Assembly: GCF_024505085.1 (NCBI RefSeq)
Contig: NZ_JANIBC010000009.1
Location: 1 to 64,000, forward strand
Source of the DNA: Parvularcula maris
GTDB lineage: Bacteria; Pseudomonadota; Alphaproteobacteria; Caulobacterales; Parvularculaceae
Direction: 5' to 3'
Length of the DNA: 64,000 bases
Part shown: positions 8,634 to 16,579 of the stretch, one piece after another
Position numbering within the stretch: the stretch's first letter is position 1
Layout of the letters: every line of letters begins with the position of its first letter
Translations under genes and position numbers: made by a program
The notes under the pieces: model-generated
Seen by the model: the letters and a program-made list of their open reading frames with translations, nothing else
What the model was told of the DNA's origin: nothing
The model's database searches: none

Positions 8634-9503
8634 TTAGGCGATCAGTGTCTCGGCCTTCTCGGCCACGATGCGGTTCTCGATGGTTCCTATGCGGTCGAAC
8701 GCCACCTTCATGACGTCACCCACTTGGCGGAAGACCGGCGGCTTCATAGCCACGCCGACACCGCCGGAAGTACCGGTGAAGATCAGATCCCCAGGCTCCA
8801 GGGTAAAGGCCCTGCTGAGATGGGCAATCTGATCCCAGCAGTCGAAAACCATGTGTTTCGTGTTCGAACGTTGTTTCTCCTCGCCATTGACGTGGCAGGT
8901 GAAGTCGAGGTCATGCGGGTCTCCGATCTCGTCCGCCGTAACGATCCATGGACCGGTGGGCCCATGGGTGTCGAAACTCTTACCCATGGTCATGGTAGGC
9001 GTGGCGAGCTGCCAGTCGCGTACCGAAACATCGTTGCCGCACATGTAGCCGAACACGACCTCATGCGCCCGCTCCCGCGGGACATGCTTGGCGCGCTTGC
9101 CGATCACCATGACAAGTTCCGCCTCGTAATCGAGGTAGTGGGAGACCGAAGGCATGTTCACATCCGCATAGGGACCGTTGACGCTGCCGCGCTGCTTGTT
9201 GAACCAGATCTGCTCCTTCGGTTTGTCGAGGCCCGTCTCTTCGATGTGGTCGGCATAGTTCAGCCCGATGGCGAGAATCTTTCCAGGCGATGGCACAGGC
9301 GCCTCGAGGGCTACCGCCGACAGGGGAAACGACGTCGCCTTACCGGCAACCTGCCTCAGCCCGTCCATCGCCTGCTCGCCTCCCTCGATCAGGGAGATCA
9401 TTTCCGTCGGAACAGTGCCGCTAGCGGAGATATCAAGCACTTGTTCGCCCTCGACCACTCCGATACGCGTGCGGCCACCTTGCGTGAAGGTTGCGAGCTT
9501 CAT
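8634..9503 (-). CDS. Fumarylacetoacetate hydrolase-family protein
   Basis: This 289-residue FAH-fold enzyme probably cleaves or hydrates a 2-oxo or diketo acid ring-cleavage product. The metal-site motif DYEAELVMVIG supplies E127 and E129, and D158 comes from GNDVSVRD. The substrate-side GKSFDTHGPTGPW follows at about 174-186. The motif LAIGLNYADHIEETG (about 78-91) is typical of the 2-hydroxyhepta-2,4-diene-1,7-dioate isomerase and ureidoglycolate lyase group. The ATG at 9503 overlaps the upstream stop as ATGA and precedes the conserved MKLATF start, so the longer frame is rejected. It is one of two FAH proteins in the locus; the other is divergently transcribed at 16580. Confidence 0.92.
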   Translation of the reverse strand: MKLATFTQGGRTRIGVVEGEQVLDISASGTVPTEMISLIEGGEQAMDGLRQVAGKATSFPLSAVALEAPVPSPGKILAIGLNYADHIEETGLDKPKEQIWFNKQRGSVNGPYADVNMPSVSHYLDYEAELVMVIGKRAKHVPRERAHEVVFGYMCGNDVSVRDWQLATPTMTMGKSFDTHGPTGPWIVTADEIGDPHDLDFTCHVNGEEKQRSNTKHMVFDCWDQIAHLSRAFTLEPGDLIFTGTSGGVGVAMKPPVFRQVGDVMKVAFDRIGTIENRIVAEKAETLIA

Positions 9504-10438
9504 GACCGTGCTCCTCTGAGAAGGGGGTGCACCGGTCCCCATTGAGTGTCCAGCAGGGACATCAGCGTGTGCTGCTGCTTCTGATCGGTGGCGTCTATCC
9601 GGTCGCCATCGGTCCAGTGCTCCAGAATGAAGCCGAAGGGATCGCGCCAGTAGTCGAACATATGTGCACCGACGACATGGCGCCCGACACCCCAGTCATG
9701 CTTGTAGCCTTCCCGTTCGAGATGGGCGTGGCCACGCATCAGATCGTCGATCCCCTCCACCTCGAAGGCGGCATGTTCGAAGGCCGGCTCCCCGCCTTCC
9801 ATGATGAAGAGGGTGTGATGGTCCGTCGTAGCCTTTCCCCGGTCGCAGCGCAGGAAGGCACCGACGACGGTTTTGTCGTCCATGCCTAGGGCTTCATCCG
9901 AGACGAGAACACCGAAACGGTCCTGATACCAAGCAAGGCTCTCCCGATAGCTTCCTACCTTGAGGACCACATGGCCGAGACGCCTGACCGACGAGGAGCC
10001 GGGCGGCAGAACCAGACGGCCGCCCGGTCTACCCTCGCGGCCATGCTCATTACGTAGATAGCCAGGCTCCTTCGAGGGGGGCTCATTGGAGGGAGCCACC
10101 GCAGTGACACTCCAGCCATCAGGATCGGTGAGGCACACGGATGGACCTGCATCGCTGTCCTCGACAGTCCGACCATCTATCTCTGCAAGCGCCTCGAGAC
10201 CCTCGCGGCTGACGGCGAAGCTGAAGCCGCGAAAGCGTGCCGTATCGCCCTTATCCGCCCGGTAGATGACTGGGCCCCCATGGCTTCCCGCCATACCCAG
10301 CACCTGGCTGTTGCTGACTACCTCGGTAAGCCCGAAATCCGTGAGGAAGCAGCGAGCAGTCTCGAGATCCGGCACGTCGAAGTGCACGGCAAGAATATCG
10401 TCCGCCTTCGCCGCAGAGGGAACGCTGCGCAAGGTCAT
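9500..10438 (-). CDS. Extradiol dioxygenase-like VOC-family protein
   Basis: This 312-residue protein has two vicinal-oxygen-chelate modules. The C-terminal one (about 150-280) keeps the type I extradiol dioxygenase metal triad H156 (GHVVLKV), H222 (FEHAAFEV) and E273 (ILEHW). Candidate catalytic residues are H254 and Y263 in the VGRHVVGAHMFDYW region. The N-terminal module (about 14-115) lacks an obvious metal set, as in two-domain extradiol enzymes. It would open a catechol-type ring in meta fashion and feed the FAH protein. The ATGA overlaps on both sides mean it is translated together with the hydrolase and the FAH protein. A glyoxalase-like role is the alternative. Confidence 0.85.
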   Translation of the reverse strand: MTLRSVPSAAKADDILAVHFDVPDLETARCFLTDFGLTEVVSNSQVLGMAGSHGGPVIYRADKGDTARFRGFSFAVSREGLEALAEIDGRTVEDSDAGPSVCLTDPDGWSVTAVAPSNEPPSKEPGYLRNEHGREGRPGGRLVLPPGSSSVRRLGHVVLKVGSYRESLAWYQDRFGVLVSDEALGMDDKTVVGAFLRCDRGKATTDHHTLFIMEGGEPAFEHAAFEVEGIDDLMRGHAHLEREGYKHDWGVGRHVVGAHMFDYWRDPFGFILEHWTDGDRIDATDQKQQHTLMSLLDTQWGPVHPLLRGARS

Positions 10439-11370
10439 GACACGGCCTTTAGCCTACCTGGAAGCGGGTTGGCGTGGATGAAATCCACGATGCCTCGTAC
10501 CAGCTCCTCGGGGGCGTCTTCCTGGATGAAGTGGTGGCCTCCTTCGATGGTGCGGTGGGCCTGACCGGCGGCACCTGGCATGTTGTTCTGAAGCTGCTTG
10601 TCCCAGCCCGCCGTCACCGGGTCGCTATCGCCAAAGAGCGTGAGCACCGGACCGCCAAAGCGCGAGAGAGTCGTCCAGGCCGCCCGGTTGTCGGCCGCGC
10701 CCGGATCGTTGGCCTTCACCGGGACGAGGCTTGGAAAGATCCTGGCCGCCGCCTTGTACGAGCCTTTCGGGAAAGGCGCCTCGTAAGCCGCGACCTCCTC
10801 ATCGCTTAACGTCCTCGTGCTCGCCCGTTGCAGCACTCGGCCGATGGGCATGATCGGCGACCATTTGGCGATGCGCTGCCAACGCATGAAAGCGTCCGAC
10901 ATGCCCTCGCCGCGCGGAAGGCCCGAATTGCTGACCACCACACGGGCAAAGCGCTCAGGTTGCTCCGCCACTAGACGAAGACCAATGAGACCGCCCCAGT
11001 CTTGGCAGAAGAGTGTCACACCGCGAAGGTCCATGGCCGTAAGAAAGCTCAGCATCCACTGCACATTGCGGCGATAGCTGTAGACTGACTTGTCCGATGG
11101 CTTGTCCGACCGCCCGAAACCGATGAGATCAGGCGCAACCACGCGGAATCCAGCCTCGGCCAGGGGTGGGATCATGTGCCGGTAGAGATAGGACCAGCTC
11201 GGCTCACCATGCATGAGAAGCACGACCTCGCCATCCTTCGGCCCCTCATCCACATAGTGCTGACGAAGCGTGCCCAGGCCCTCATCGACGATATCGACAT
11301 AGTTCGGCGCGAACGGATAATCCGGTAGATTCTCGAAACGCGCATCAGGCGTGCGCAGGACCTGTCCCAT
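10435..11370 (-). CDS. Alpha/beta hydrolase of the haloalkane dehalogenase group
   Basis: This 311-residue hydrolase matches haloalkane dehalogenase subfamily I in layout. The oxyanion motif HGEPSWSYLYR is at about 54-64. The nucleophile D124 sits in CQDWGG (an Asp, not the Ser of esterases), followed by W125, which in this group helps bind halide. The catalytic acid is D248 or D250 in FGDSDP, and the base is H280 in GGHHF. The Asp nucleophile argues for a dehalogenase or epoxide-hydrolase-like reaction rather than an ordinary C-C hydrolase. There is no signal peptide. It starts three bases after the sulfatase stop with GAGGAG upstream, and its end overlaps the VOC gene. Substrate identity is unknown; a halogenated natural aromatic would fit. 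Confidence 0.88.
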   Translation of the reverse strand: MGQVLRTPDARFENLPDYPFAPNYVDIVDEGLGTLRQHYVDEGPKDGEVVLLMHGEPSWSYLYRHMIPPLAEAGFRVVAPDLIGFGRSDKPSDKSVYSYRRNVQWMLSFLTAMDLRGVTLFCQDWGGLIGLRLVAEQPERFARVVVSNSGLPRGEGMSDAFMRWQRIAKWSPIMPIGRVLQRASTRTLSDEEVAAYEAPFPKGSYKAAARIFPSLVPVKANDPGAADNRAAWTTLSRFGGPVLTLFGDSDPVTAGWDKQLQNNMPGAAGQAHRTIEGGHHFIQEDAPEELVRGIVDFIHANPLPGRLKAVS

Positions 11371-11373
11371 GGT

Positions 11374-13089
11374 TCAACTCCTCGCAAAGCTCGGCAGGAA
11401 GCTGCCGTCATCGGTGCCGATCTCCTCGGCGATAAGCGTCTCGAGTCGACGGCTCATCTCCAGAACTTTCTTCTGGTAGAGAGGGTCGTAGGCTAAGTTG
11501 ACGACCTGGTTCGGATCGGCCCGGTCGTCGTAGAGCTCGATGTCGTTGAGCCCAGTGAGCTCGTCCCACCCTTGCGGGCTGTGATGTTTCTTGGGGCTGA
11601 AATAGCGTGCGAAGGTATAGCCGCTGCCGGTGATGCCGCGCATCTGACCTCGCTTCTCGGCAGCGTCCGCCAGCTCTTCTCGCTGCATCTTCCAGTAGGC
11701 GTAGGCACGTCCGAGCCCCTCGCGTTCTCGCACCTCCTCCCAGGCATTGGCCGCCTGATGGTCGATGAAAGCGAGGCTGGTCCAGTGGACGAGGACACCG
11801 TCGGCACGCGGACCGAGGCCGCTGCCTCCAGCCGCCTGGGCGGACAAGTCCTGGCCCACCACGGTTGGGACATTGCTTTTGATCTCCGCAGTATCGACAC
11901 CGGCCAGACCCAGGAGGGTCGGCACCAAGTCCACATGGCTGATCGGCGCTTCTGTAGTCCCTGACCCTCCGCCGAGCATGCTGACCAGCATCGGTACACG
12001 GCTCGCCTCGGCATAAGGGGTCACGCCCTTTCCGCGCAGGCCGTGGGCGCCGAGAAACTCGCCGTGATCGGAAGTGAAGACCACGATGGTATCATCCATG
12101 GCCCCCATCGCCTCAAGACCGCTCAGCAGCGTCTCAAGCCGCCGATCGCAGTCCCGCATGGCGTTCCAATAGTAGTTCTGAAAGCTCCTGGCGATCTCTT
12201 CGTCATCATAGGGAAGAACGCCGAAGATCTGCTCATAGGCCCTGGCATACTCCGCCACCGCCGCGGGCTTGCCCTTACGGGTTGCCGGTCCCCATGAACC
12301 GAAGACATCATAGCCGAGGTCTTCGGCATAGAGCGGGTCGTCCGGGGGCGGTAGGATGCGCTGAAGCTTGACTTTCTGTGAGCGGACCATAGCATCGTTG
12401 GCCGCGAAATACATGATATCGTGGGGATTGACGAGGTTCACCGCCATGAAGAGCGGCTTGCCTTCTTCACCCCTCCTCGCCGCCATGGACAGCGCCTGAC
12501 CCACCGTGCGCTCGTCGTGGCGGTAGCCGGCCCAAGGGCCGTCTACCTCCATGGTGGTGAGCGGATGGTCGAAGCCAGCCGCCCTCACCGCTTCCTTCAC
12601 GCGGTCTTCCGGGTAGGGACTTCCCCCTTTACCTAGACGGCTGAGATGCCACTTGCCGCAATAGGCCGTCTCGTAGCCTGCATCCTGGAAGAGGCTACCC
12701 ATGGTGGCGATGTCCTGCCGGATGTCGGTGGCGTAGGGGATTGGCACGTTCTCCCAGACGGCCGAGGCCTGGGGGTGAGCGCCGGTGTAGATCGTGCCCC
12801 TGGCCATGGAGCAGAGCTGGCTTGGCGTGAAGGCGTTCTTGAACGAGATGCTTCGCTCGGCGAGCCGCGCCCTTGCCGGACAGTGGGTCTCGATGAAACC
12901 CGAAGGCATAAGGTCCCAAGAGCGCTCCTGATCCGAGGTGATCAGAATTACGTTCGGTCGGCGTGACGTGCTCCGTGCGATCGCCGCATGGGGACGTTCA
13001 GCTTTCTTCTCTCTCGTGATCCCATACGCGGCAGCGGCAGCGCCCGTCATCAGTCCAGCGCCGATCAGTATATCGCGGCGGCGGGGCAC
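11374..13089 (-). CDS. Tat-exported sulfatase with atypical C-S-M-A-R active site
   Basis: This is a 571-residue type I sulfatase. A twin-arginine-like start (RRRDILIGAG then a hydrophobic stretch to about residue 22) suggests export to the periplasm by Tat, possibly as an uncleaved anchor. Catalytic features are the RRPNVILITSDQ metal motif, the GKWHL motif and TSDHGEFLGAHG. The modification site reads C93-S-M-A-R, so the Pro or Ala expected at the third position (C-x-P/A-x-R) is Met. I chose the GTG at 13089, one base after the TetR stop, because GGGGAGG sits 9 bases upstream; ATGs at 13107 or 13134 would overlap the TetR gene. It would desulfate substrate entering through the TonB receptor, before the cytoplasmic enzymes act. 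Confidence 0.85.
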   Translation of the reverse strand: MPRRRDILIGAGLMTGAAAAAYGITREKKAERPHAAIARSTSRRPNVILITSDQERSWDLMPSGFIETHCPARARLAERSISFKNAFTPSQLCSMARGTIYTGAHPQASAVWENVPIPYATDIRQDIATMGSLFQDAGYETAYCGKWHLSRLGKGGSPYPEDRVKEAVRAAGFDHPLTTMEVDGPWAGYRHDERTVGQALSMAARRGEEGKPLFMAVNLVNPHDIMYFAANDAMVRSQKVKLQRILPPPDDPLYAEDLGYDVFGSWGPATRKGKPAAVAEYARAYEQIFGVLPYDDEEIARSFQNYYWNAMRDCDRRLETLLSGLEAMGAMDDTIVVFTSDHGEFLGAHGLRGKGVTPYAEASRVPMLVSMLGGGSGTTEAPISHVDLVPTLLGLAGVDTAEIKSNVPTVVGQDLSAQAAGGSGLGPRADGVLVHWTSLAFIDHQAANAWEEVREREGLGRAYAYWKMQREELADAAEKRGQMRGITGSGYTFARYFSPKKHHSPQGWDELTGLNDIELYDDRADPNQVVNLAYDPLYQKKVLEMSRRLETLIAEEIGTDDGSFLPSFARS

Positions 13090-13090
13090 C

Positions 13091-13675
13091 CTACGAAACC
13101 TCCCCATTGGTGATCCGCAGACGGATAGCGACAAGGGAGTCGATGAGGAGTTCCCGATCTATCTTGCTCTGGTCCGACAGCCACCAGCTCAGAATCTCGT
13201 TCATCAAACCGGTCTCGGTTCTAGCCGCCATCTCAGGGTCAATCCCCGCGCGGTAGAAGCCTGTTGCCATACCTCGCTTCAAGCCTGCAGCCCGTTGATG
13301 GATGAACATCTCGGTGACGTTCTGCTCAGTCAGGCGCTTGGCGCCCTCGTCACGCAGGGCGATGCGGATGAGATCGGAGTTTTCGGCAGTGAAATCGACG
13401 ATGATCGTCACATCGCGCCTGTGCTGCTCTTCCGCGTTGGATGCTTCGCCGTCCGCATCACGAAGCTTGGCAGCCAACCCTTCATAGGCCTCAGTCAGGA
13501 ACTCCGCGACCAGCTCGGACTTGTTGCGGTAGAAATTATAGAACGTACCGTTGGCTACCTCGGCATCGCGGCAGATCTGAGCGACTGAAACAGCCTCTAC
13601 GCCCTTCTCTGCAAACAGCTTGAGACCGGCATCGCGTATCACCAGCTTGTAGTCGTAGAACGGATCGTCGCTCAT
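13091..13675 (-). CDS. TetR-family transcriptional regulator
   Basis: This 194-residue regulator has an N-terminal TetR helix-turn-helix (about 12-58; core VSVAQICRDAEVANGTFYNF) and a ligand-binding helical C-terminal domain. TetR proteins usually repress and release DNA when bound to a small molecule. It sits second in the operon, 8 bases after the TonB receptor gene, so it is probably autoregulated with the pathway. The likely operators are the paired 22-bp repeats in the promoter region at 16370 and 16485; this link is inference from position and symmetry. The inducer is presumably the substrate or a pathway intermediate. Confidence 0.92.
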   Translation of the reverse strand: MSDDPFYDYKLVIRDAGLKLFAEKGVEAVSVAQICRDAEVANGTFYNFYRNKSELVAEFLTEAYEGLAAKLRDADGEASNAEEQHRRDVTIIVDFTAENSDLIRIALRDEGAKRLTEQNVTEMFIHQRAAGLKRGMATGFYRAGIDPEMAARTETGLMNEILSWWLSDQSKIDRELLIDSLVAIRLRITNGEVS

Positions 13676-13683
13676 GGCCTTCC

Positions 13684-16320
13684 TCAGAACCCCTGTGTGA
13701 TGCCGACATAGACCAGACGGCCACGGGGGTCGGCAAGAAGCGGGTCGTAGCCGCCACGGTCTAACACGAAGGGCGGGTCCTCATCGGTAACGTTGATCGC
13801 ACCGATACGGATCAGTGTGTCCTTGTCACCGAACGTATCGTTCATGGTCAGCGCGTACTGAAGATCGAGAGTGGTGAAGCTGTCGATCTCGGCGCCGCCG
13901 TTGAGGTCGTCCTCGTAGCTGTCCGTGTAGCGCGTGATGGCCGTGAAGCGGTGTGGCCCCAGTTCCCAGCCAAGCTGCAGGTTGCCGCGCAGCTCGGGGG
14001 CCGGCCTGGTGAAGCTGGTCACGTTGCGGCTGCCCAACCTGTCGACACTGGGGCCGTCTGGCGTTTCAGCGACATCGAAGCTTGCCACCCACGTCCCCAT
14101 GAGGTCAGCGCTGAAGCTGCCCCAACTGTCCGTATCGCGTGTGTAGCCTAGGGACACATCAAGGCCGTCGGTCTCGATCTCGCCAGCATTGACAAAGTTC
14201 ACTTCGATCTGACTGATCTGTCCAGTGGCCGGGTTGACGCTAAGGCCGTCCGCGACCGGAACGACAACGCCTGGCGCGACAGTCTGGCAGGTTGCACCGG
14301 CTGCCACCGCCTCGACGCTCTCACGGGTGATCACATCCTCATAGTCGTAGCGCCAGTAGTCAGCCGAGAAACGGAAGCCCGCTCGGCGGTTGTCATAGGC
14401 GAAGCCCGCCGAGTAGGTGACGGCTTCCTCCGGATTAAGATCACTGTTGCCATTCGTCACCAGCGATGCGGCCACGCGTTGCCCTGTGCAGGGGTTGACG
14501 ATGGGTCCAACCTGGTTGGTCGTGCCGCCGGTCTGAAGCGGGGTCGGCGCCCGGAAGGAGGTGCCCACCGAACCTCTGAGCAGAAGACCGTCCGCCACCT
14601 CAGCGGTCACCGCCACCTTCGGATCGAGTGTATCACCAATACCGTCGGAGTAGCTTTCATACCGGAGCGCCGCTTGCAGATCGACACGATCCGTCAGCGG
14701 TATCTGCGCCTCGCCATATACAGAGGCGGCACTGATCGTCTCTTCTTCGAAGTCGTCGGTGGGGAACAGAAAGACGAGCTGTCCAGGTGTGTTGAACAGG
14801 TCGTCCGCATCGAAACCAGAACGGTTGGCGCGCCATTGGACACCGAGAGCGTAGCCGATGGGACCGCTATCGAGCAGACCTCCTGCTGCACCGGAGATGC
14901 TGGCATCGACCACATCCATCGAGCTCTCGAAGTCGATCGGCACGGACACCGTTGCCGCCTCGACGATGGCAGGGTCGTTAGCAAGAGCGGGATCGGTCTG
15001 GGCCGTGCCGAAGACGTTGATATCGTTTCTGATAACGTTCGTGCCAGGAAGGAAGAACACAGATGCCAGAAGATCGTTGAACGCGATGGTGAAGTCGTTC
15101 TCGGCGTGGACGTAGGAAATCTCAGCACGCCTGCCGCTGTCCGTCTCATGGGAGATGCCGGTAGCGACCCGCCAGGTCTCACTTTCAGAGGTCTCATCGA
15201 CCCCGCCCTCGGTCAGGTCGAACGGCCTGCCGACAAACACTGCGGGAGCGCCGAACGGGTTGAACTGGTTGGCTGGCGAGACGACGAGCGCGCCTGACGC
15301 CCCTGCACCAGGAAGCGAGGGCGGACGGCCCGTCACCGTGGCCTCCGAGTCGGCATAGGAGACTTCGACAAAGGCCCCGAAGCCGTTCGGCGCCTCGTGG
15401 CGGATATCGCCCCAGAGGGCCAGACGCTCCTCGTTGGGCACCAGCGAGAACTGTTCCCTTGTGGAGACTTGACAGAACTGACCACCAGGGGTCGTCAGCG
15501 GATTGCCTCCGGCCGCCGCACAGGATGGATCGACGATCGGCCGACCTACCGGCGTGCCCGCGAAATCCGGATCGGCAGGCGGAGCCAGCAGCACGAAGCT
15601 GCCTGGGCGAGCCGTGGCGATCTCGAACTCCGTCCCCTGATCGGTGAAGTCACGATCGGTGAAGCGTAGCTCGCTGCGATCGAAATAGGTGGCCGCTAGG
15701 GTCACATGGGTGCTGTCACTACCAAAGCCCGCGAGGAAGTTGAGGGTGAGGTCCTCCTGGCTGTCCTCGGTCGTCGTTTGATACTGCGCATCGAGCTCGA
15801 TTCCCTCGAAGCCCTGGCGGGTCACGAAGTTGACCACACCAGCGACCGCATCCGAGCCGTAGACTGCCGAAGCACCGGTTTTCACCACTTCGGCCCGTTC
15901 GATAAGGGACAGAGGGATCTGGTTGATGTCGACGAACTGACTGCCATCGTTGGCAAAGGTCGAAGACAATGTGTTGCGGCGACCGTTGGTCAAGACCAGT
16001 GTCGCCCCAAGCCCCAGACCGCGCAGGTTCACCTGCGCCGTACCCAGCGTATTGTTCTGCGTGAAAGCCGAGCGGTTGGCTTCGGAGCCGTAGTTTGCAG
16101 GGATGTCGGTGACCAAGTCGGACGCCGTGGAGAAGCCTGCGGACAGAACATCCTCCCGGCCATAGACATCGACGGGCGTCACGGCCTGGAACTGATCACC
16201 TTTGATATTCGTCCCCGTAACGACAATCTCGTCGATCTCCTGCTCGTCAAGCTCCTGACCGCTAGCAGTACCTATCAATGCCGCTACGCAGCAGCTACCC
16301 AACAGCAACCGATAAGACAT
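13684..16320 (-). CDS. TonB-dependent outer-membrane receptor
   Basis: This 878-residue receptor has a signal peptide (about 1-21), a TonB-box-like acidic segment followed by DEIVVTGTNI, a plug domain (about 45-170; LRGLGLGATLVLTNGRR and AEVVKTGASAVYGSDAVAG are typical), and a 22-strand-type barrel ending in the aromatic C terminus VYVGITQGF. The N-terminal wording resembles the large group of alphaproteobacterial receptors used for plant and algal glycans or aromatic compounds, not siderophore receptors. As first gene of the operon it defines the substrate as too large or too scarce for porins. Expression energy would come from TonB-ExbBD encoded elsewhere. The start at 16320 leaves a 259-bp divergent promoter region. 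Confidence 0.93.
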   Translation of the reverse strand: MSYRLLLGSCCVAALIGTASGQELDEQEIDEIVVTGTNIKGDQFQAVTPVDVYGREDVLSAGFSTASDLVTDIPANYGSEANRSAFTQNNTLGTAQVNLRGLGLGATLVLTNGRRNTLSSTFANDGSQFVDINQIPLSLIERAEVVKTGASAVYGSDAVAGVVNFVTRQGFEGIELDAQYQTTTEDSQEDLTLNFLAGFGSDSTHVTLAATYFDRSELRFTDRDFTDQGTEFEIATARPGSFVLLAPPADPDFAGTPVGRPIVDPSCAAAGGNPLTTPGGQFCQVSTREQFSLVPNEERLALWGDIRHEAPNGFGAFVEVSYADSEATVTGRPPSLPGAGASGALVVSPANQFNPFGAPAVFVGRPFDLTEGGVDETSESETWRVATGISHETDSGRRAEISYVHAENDFTIAFNDLLASVFFLPGTNVIRNDINVFGTAQTDPALANDPAIVEAATVSVPIDFESSMDVVDASISGAAGGLLDSGPIGYALGVQWRANRSGFDADDLFNTPGQLVFLFPTDDFEEETISAASVYGEAQIPLTDRVDLQAALRYESYSDGIGDTLDPKVAVTAEVADGLLLRGSVGTSFRAPTPLQTGGTTNQVGPIVNPCTGQRVAASLVTNGNSDLNPEEAVTYSAGFAYDNRRAGFRFSADYWRYDYEDVITRESVEAVAAGATCQTVAPGVVVPVADGLSVNPATGQISQIEVNFVNAGEIETDGLDVSLGYTRDTDSWGSFSADLMGTWVASFDVAETPDGPSVDRLGSRNVTSFTRPAPELRGNLQLGWELGPHRFTAITRYTDSYEDDLNGGAEIDSFTTLDLQYALTMNDTFGDKDTLIRIGAINVTDEDPPFVLDRGGYDPLLADPRGRLVYVGITQGF

Positions 16321-16369
16321 TCTGCGCCCCTTTCCACACGGATGATCACGCTCTTCCCTGACATGCCGC

Positions 16370-16391
16370 TTCTTGATGAGCGACCTCTCAT
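16370..16391. promoter_or_regulatory. Candidate operator, copy 1 (TonB operon side)
   Basis: This 22-bp sequence recurs with 20 of 22 bases identical at 16485-16506. Inside it, ATGAG-N6-CTCAT forms a 5+5 inverted repeat, a size suited to a dimeric regulator. It overlaps the expected start of transcription from the minus-strand promoter at 16396-16424, where a repressor would block the operon. The operon's own TetR protein is the natural candidate ligand. Confidence 0.6.
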
Positions 16392-16395
16392 GGCA

Positions 16396-16424
16396 GTTGA
16401 ATGCAAACCTCTACTTCTGTCAAC
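16396..16424 (-). promoter_or_regulatory. Candidate promoter of the catabolic operon
   Basis: On the minus strand a perfect TTGACA (16424-16419) is followed after 17 bases by TTCAAC (16401-16396), a weak -10 with three matches to consensus. Transcription would start near 16389, inside operator copy 1 and about 70 bases before the receptor ATG. A poor -10 is common in alphaproteobacterial promoters. Confidence 0.4.
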
Positions 16425-16484
16425 TCTAATTATATGCTGCACTGCGGTACGATACTTCACGAACGTGGCGCCGTATCAGCTATG

Positions 16485-16506
16485 TTCTTGATGACAGACC
16501 TCTCAT
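16485..16506. promoter_or_regulatory. Candidate operator, copy 2 (FAH side)
   Basis: This is the second copy of the 22-bp element, in the same orientation and 115 bp from copy 1. Its inverted repeat is slightly degraded (ATGAC-N6-CTCAT). It lies 74-95 bases before the divergent FAH start, so one regulator could control both transcription directions. The spacing of 115 bp is near 11 helical turns, which would allow looping. Confidence 0.55.
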
Positions 16507-16579
16507 TTCGTGAAAGGGTTGCCTTCGATGTTGAGGTGAGGGGTGCTGGTTCGCCACATACCGCCCCAGGGATAGAGCG

